Assembly (NCBI GenBank): GCA_002011395.1
Contig: MTNG01000063.1
Coordinates: 1-7,214 of the forward strand
DNA length: 7,214 nucleotides
DNA from: Candidatus Aciduliprofundum sp. JdFR-45
GTDB taxonomy: Archaea; Thermoplasmatota; Thermoplasmata; Thermoplasmatales; JdFR-45
Reading direction: 5' to 3'
Below, piece after piece: positions 4,721-7,214 of this stretch (position 1 is its first letter; every line of letters starts with the position of its first letter). A program made the position numbers and the translations under genes. The notes below the pieces were generated by a model that did not search any database, was not told where the DNA came from, and worked only from the letters and a program-made list of their open reading frames with translations.

Positions 4721-5994
4721 TCCTTTTTCTCCTCCTCGCCTCCGTCCTCCCGCCAACGGCCACGGCGGGGGAGGGTTACGTGACCATCGCAGAGGTGGCC
4801 CCCGCCTACGACGGCTGGGAGTACTTCGTTCTGGAGTATTCCACCCCGGCCCCCATGACCGTGGTGGTTACGGACGGCGAGGGGGAGATGGACATTCCGA
4901 TTCCCGCCGGCCACGGCAGGGTCGCGGTCTCATCCAGCCCCGACGATTACATGGAGGCCTTCGGGGAGGGGGCCATCGGATACACGGGCAGGTTCCGGCT
5001 CGCCGACAGGGGAGACATGCTGAAAATCGTTGGATACGACGTCCTGTACTATGGGGACGCCCGGCCGGAAAAGCCATGGGAGGGTGAACCCCTGAGAAGG
5101 GCGGGTAGGGGCATGGCCTACATACGCGTGGCCCCCGGGCATTCTAGGAGCGCATACATCCTCGCGAGGAGAGGGGCCCCCTCTTCCATATCTATGAATG
5201 TGAGGGGAGACGCTCTCCTCTTTCCGTACCCGGAGGGGCTTGCGGAGGCCTTACGCTCAATCTCTCACGTGGGCACAACGGAGGTCTGGGCCCGATATCC
5301 CTCAGACCTGCCCGCCCTTCCGGGGGACGTGGCATGGGCGGAGTGTGAGAACACGCCTCCAGCCGAAATGCTGGTCATTTTTGACCGCTCCGCCGTCCTC
5401 ATAGGCCCGGGGGAGGGAAACGTTGGCATCGTGGTGGTGAACCGCACTCTCGCAGAGACCCTGGGGGAGAGGTACTTTGGGCCGGGGCGCGCGGGGGACG
5501 AAAACATAACGCTCATCTACCACGGAGAGAAAGCCCTTCTGCTGAGAGACGTCGCCCTGCGCGTGTGTCTCACCCCCCTTTCGGACATGGCGGCGATGGA
5601 GACGCTGCTCCCATGCATATATGCCAGCGGAGAGGTGGACGGGGAGATTGGCGCGTACCTCACCGCCATGGGGTCCGTGAGAGCTCACACTCACAGCGAA
5701 ATCGCCGGGTCGCTCCTCGTGAGCCAAACCCGCCTTGGAATATTCACCGGCTCCCTCACAGGCGATGACCTCTTCGGCGAGGAGAATGTGCTTGTGGTGG
5801 TGGAATCGGAGGTCGCTGCGAACTCCGGCCGCGAGTGTATGGGGTGGGAGAGGACAGAGATGAACACTGCACATCCCGCGCCGTGCCGCGCGGAGGGGGA
5901 CACCATCACCCTTCCAGCGCTTCTAGCAGGAAGCGCGGCAGCGCGAATGCTCCCCTCATCACGTCGTCGGTTATGTACCGCGTGGAGAAGGTGA
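4705..5994 (+). CDS. Secreted protein: lamin-tail-like domain plus two degenerate phospholipase-D-like halves
   Basis: A 429-residue exported protein. Residues 1-21 are a signal peptide (hydrophobic 5-15, cleavage after ATA at 19-21). Residues 24-145 resemble a lamin-tail domain: a glycine-stop pattern IPIPAGHGRVAVS at 64-76, then RLADRGDMLKIVG at 98-110, a Tyr-Gly turn at 116-117 and Trp125. Residues 168-262 look like one PLD half (MLVIFDRSAVLIG at 222-234, then VVVNRTLAETL at 243-253). Residues 282-381 look like a second half (LLVSQTRLGIFTGS at 337-350, then EENVLVVVESEVA at 359-371). By manual alignment the HxK(x)4D(x)6GS motifs are broken in both: H to A220, K to M222, D227 kept and GS to GP in the first; H to G335, K to L337, D to T342 and GS kept in the second. 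It is therefore probably a non-catalytic binding protein outside the cell. The tail after about 398 overlaps speE antisense and is doubtful. ATG 4705 overlaps the preceding gene by 16 bp. Confidence 0.75.
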   Translation: MEDKVILFLLLASVLPPTATAGEGYVTIAEVAPAYDGWEYFVLEYSTPAPMTVVVTDGEGEMDIPIPAGHGRVAVSSSPDDYMEAFGEGAIGYTGRFRLADRGDMLKIVGYDVLYYGDARPEKPWEGEPLRRAGRGMAYIRVAPGHSRSAYILARRGAPSSISMNVRGDALLFPYPEGLAEALRSISHVGTTEVWARYPSDLPALPGDVAWAECENTPPAEMLVIFDRSAVLIGPGEGNVGIVVVNRTLAETLGERYFGPGRAGDENITLIYHGEKALLLRDVALRVCLTPLSDMAAMETLLPCIYASGEVDGEIGAYLTAMGSVRAHTHSEIAGSLLVSQTRLGIFTGSLTGDDLFGEENVLVVVESEVAANSGRECMGWERTEMNTAHPAPCRAEGDTITLPALLAGSAAARMLPSSRRRLCTAWRR

Positions 5995-6739
5995 TGGGAC
6001 GCGGTTCCCCCATCTCCGCATCGGACGCCATTATGAAACTCCACATGCCCGCCGGATACGTGGGGATGGGCGCCAGGTATATCCTAACGTCCCTGAAACT
6101 CTCCCGGAGAAGGCGATAACTCTTAGCCGTCACGTCCCCGCTGTACCAGGGGCTCCCCGCCTGTATGGCCACCACGGCTCCGGGGTTAAGAACCCTTTTT
6201 AGTTTACCGTAAAACTCGCCGGCGAAGAGCATCTCCGCGGGGCCTATGGGGTCCGTGGAATCCACGAGGACCACATCGTATTTCTCATCGCTCTGCTCTA
6301 TGAATTGTACGCCGTCCCCTATGTGGAGGTGGACACGTGGGTCGTCGTAGGCCGAGGCGGTGAACGGCAGGTACTCCTTAGCAGCCCTCACCACATCCTC
6401 GTCTATCTCCACCACCGTGACGCTCTCCACGTCGTGCTTCACCGCCTCCTTCGCGGCCCCGCCATCGCCTCCGCCTATGATGAGCACCCTGCGGGGTGCC
6501 GGGTGGTGCAGCATGGGGATGTGGACGAGCATCTCGTGGTATATGAACTCGTCCTTCTCCGTGAGCTGGACGCGCCCGTCCAGAACGAGCATCTTCCCGT
6601 AGGAGAGCGTTTCAAAGATGTCTATACGCTGATGCGCCGACTTCTTTGAGAACAGATGGTTCGTTATCTTGAAGGTAAGGGCAACACCCTCATCGTGCGC
6701 CTCCGCGAACCATATATTGGCTTCCTCCATGGGGTTCAT
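5906..6739 (-). CDS. speE: Spermidine synthase (polyamine aminopropyltransferase)
   Basis: Transfers an aminopropyl group from decarboxylated S-adenosylmethionine to putrescine or a related amine (EC 2.5.1.16 family; archaeal members may prefer agmatine or longer amines). The 277 residues match the usual length. The N-terminal beta domain contains YGKMLVLDGRVQLTEKDEF at 47-65 and the conserved IYHEML. The nucleotide-binding loop is LIIGGGDGG (86-94), Glu111 in VVEIDED should bind the ribose, and the catalytic motif VDSTDPIGP gives Asp160 and Asp163. The substrate loop PTYPAGMWSF (226-235) and the C-terminal AFALPRFLLEAL are also typical. ATG 6739 is chosen over ATG 6730 and TTG 6754, none of which has a good Shine-Dalgarno. 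The start could shift by three to five codons. It lies 30 bp after the dehydrogenase stop, so a shared transcript is plausible. Its last 89 bp overlap the opposing secreted-protein gene. Confidence 0.95.
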   Translation of the reverse strand: MNPMEEANIWFAEAHDEGVALTFKITNHLFSKKSAHQRIDIFETLSYGKMLVLDGRVQLTEKDEFIYHEMLVHIPMLHHPAPRRVLIIGGGDGGAAKEAVKHDVESVTVVEIDEDVVRAAKEYLPFTASAYDDPRVHLHIGDGVQFIEQSDEKYDVVLVDSTDPIGPAEMLFAGEFYGKLKRVLNPGAVVAIQAGSPWYSGDVTAKSYRLLRESFRDVRIYLAPIPTYPAGMWSFIMASDAEMGEPRPITFSTRYITDDVMRGAFALPRFLLEALEG

Positions 6740-6769
6740 AGCACCGTTCCACAACGCGCCCGGCGTATT

Positions 6770-7214
6770 TCAACTTATCGTTGATGGGGGAGAGGATGCT
6801 TCTGAATTGGCTCGGAGAACCTCCGGGTTAACGATGTTCTCAGGGTGGCCACCGCGGAGCACCGTGAGGACGCCCCCTATCACCATCTCGGCCATCCGCG
6901 TGCGCGTCTCCACGGAGGCGCTCCCTATGTGCGGCGTCAGCACGACGTTTTCAAGTTCAAGCAACTCCGGGTTCACCCGCGGCTCGCCCTCGAAGACATC
7001 AAGCGCGGCCGCGCGGAGGTGGCCGTCCCTCAGCGCCCTGATGAGCGCCCTCTCGTCCACAACCTCTCCCCTCGCCACGTTAACAAGTATCGCGCCCCTC
7101 TTCATCCTCCTTATCTCCCTCTCACCGATGAGGTGGTGGGTCTCGGGGGTAAGCGCGGTGTGCACGGAGACAAAATCGGATTCCTCCAGCAGGCGGTCCA
7201 GCGGGACGTACTCC
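6770..7214 (-). CDS. D-2-hydroxyacid dehydrogenase, glyoxylate-reductase-like (C-terminal part)
   Basis: An NAD(P)H-dependent oxidoreductase acting on 2-oxo/2-hydroxy acids, cytoplasmic. The window holds the last 147 residues; the N-terminal catalytic part and the GxGxxG nucleotide loop lie beyond the right edge. Visible hallmarks, numbered from the first complete codon at 7213, are LLEESDFVSVHTALTPETHHL, then AILVNVARGEVVDERAL with catalytic Arg48, ALDVFEGEP with Glu77, and VVLTPHIGSAS with His95, which make the Arg-Glu-His triad of the family. The sequence ends about 50 residues after the histidine with no ACT domain, so it is not a long-form SerA. The phrase PENIVNPEV near the end and overall pattern are closest, from memory, to archaeal glyoxylate/hydroxypyruvate reductase (GyaR). 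A short-form phosphoglycerate dehydrogenase remains possible. The spermidine synthase start follows 30 bp downstream. Confidence 0.92.
   Translation of the reverse strand, partial: EYVPLDRLLEESDFVSVHTALTPETHHLIGEREIRRMKRGAILVNVARGEVVDERALIRALRDGHLRAAALDVFEGEPRVNPELLELENVVLTPHIGSASVETRTRMAEMVIGGVLTVLRGGHPENIVNPEVLRANSEASSPPSTIS

Noticed and set aside
5302..5874. Open frame of 190 codons on the minus strand opposite the secreted protein
   Set aside because: Antisense, with a His/Arg/Pro-rich low-sense translation and no ribosome site. The plus frame has a signal peptide and domain patterns.
5835..6119. Plus-strand frame of 94 codons as a possible frameshifted C-terminus of the secreted protein
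   Set aside because: Most of it is antisense to conserved spermidine synthase sequence, and its translation offers no continuation of the PLD-like pattern.
6182..6202. T-rich run that might be an archaeal terminator
   Set aside because: It falls within the conserved catalytic half of speE and is explained by its codons.

Overview
The window looks like a piece of a thermophilic archaeal (euryarchaeal) chromosome. The evidence is a type II methionine aminopeptidase, an archaeal-type spermidine synthase, a glyoxylate-reductase-like dehydrogenase, TATA/BRE promoters about 25 nt from start codons, Shine-Dalgarno sites of the GGTGAT type, frequent GTG starts, and GC-rich coding DNA that still favours ATA for Ile and AGG/AGA for Arg. 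A Thermoplasmatota-like lineage is a guess only. Coding is dense: no gene-free stretch exceeds about 80 bases, and there are no RNA genes, insertion sequences or CRISPR arrays.

Left half (1-3336, minus strand): a compact run of five genes reading leftward from one promoter at about 3360-3370. In order of transcription they are a DUF2207-type membrane protein, a tiny AT-rich membrane protein, a Cys-containing unknown, a two-span membrane protein, and an acylphosphatase fused to a long coiled coil that runs off the left edge. The first gene appears leaderless. Two of the inner genes (the tiny membrane protein and the acylphosphatase) have Shine-Dalgarno sites lying across the upstream stop codon. 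One junction is a GTGA overlap.

Middle (3416-5994, plus strand): a divergent cluster opens with methionine aminopeptidase (map). A small two-span membrane protein with its own promoter follows. It overlaps by 16 bp a secreted protein with a signal peptide, a probable lamin-tail-like domain and two phospholipase-D-like half-domains whose catalytic HKD residues look lost.

Right end (5906-7214, minus strand): spermidine synthase (speE), whose 3' end overlaps the secreted protein gene convergently by 89 bp. Upstream of it, 30 bp away, is the C-terminal part of a D-2-hydroxyacid dehydrogenase that enters from the right edge.

The enzymes (map, speE, dehydrogenase, acylphosphatase) are ordinary housekeeping functions. 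The less ordinary content is the set of small membrane or unknown proteins co-transcribed with DUF2207 and acylphosphatase, the acylphosphatase-coiled-coil fusion, and the apparently dead secreted PLD-like protein. I see no clear evidence of a complete new defence or mobile system.
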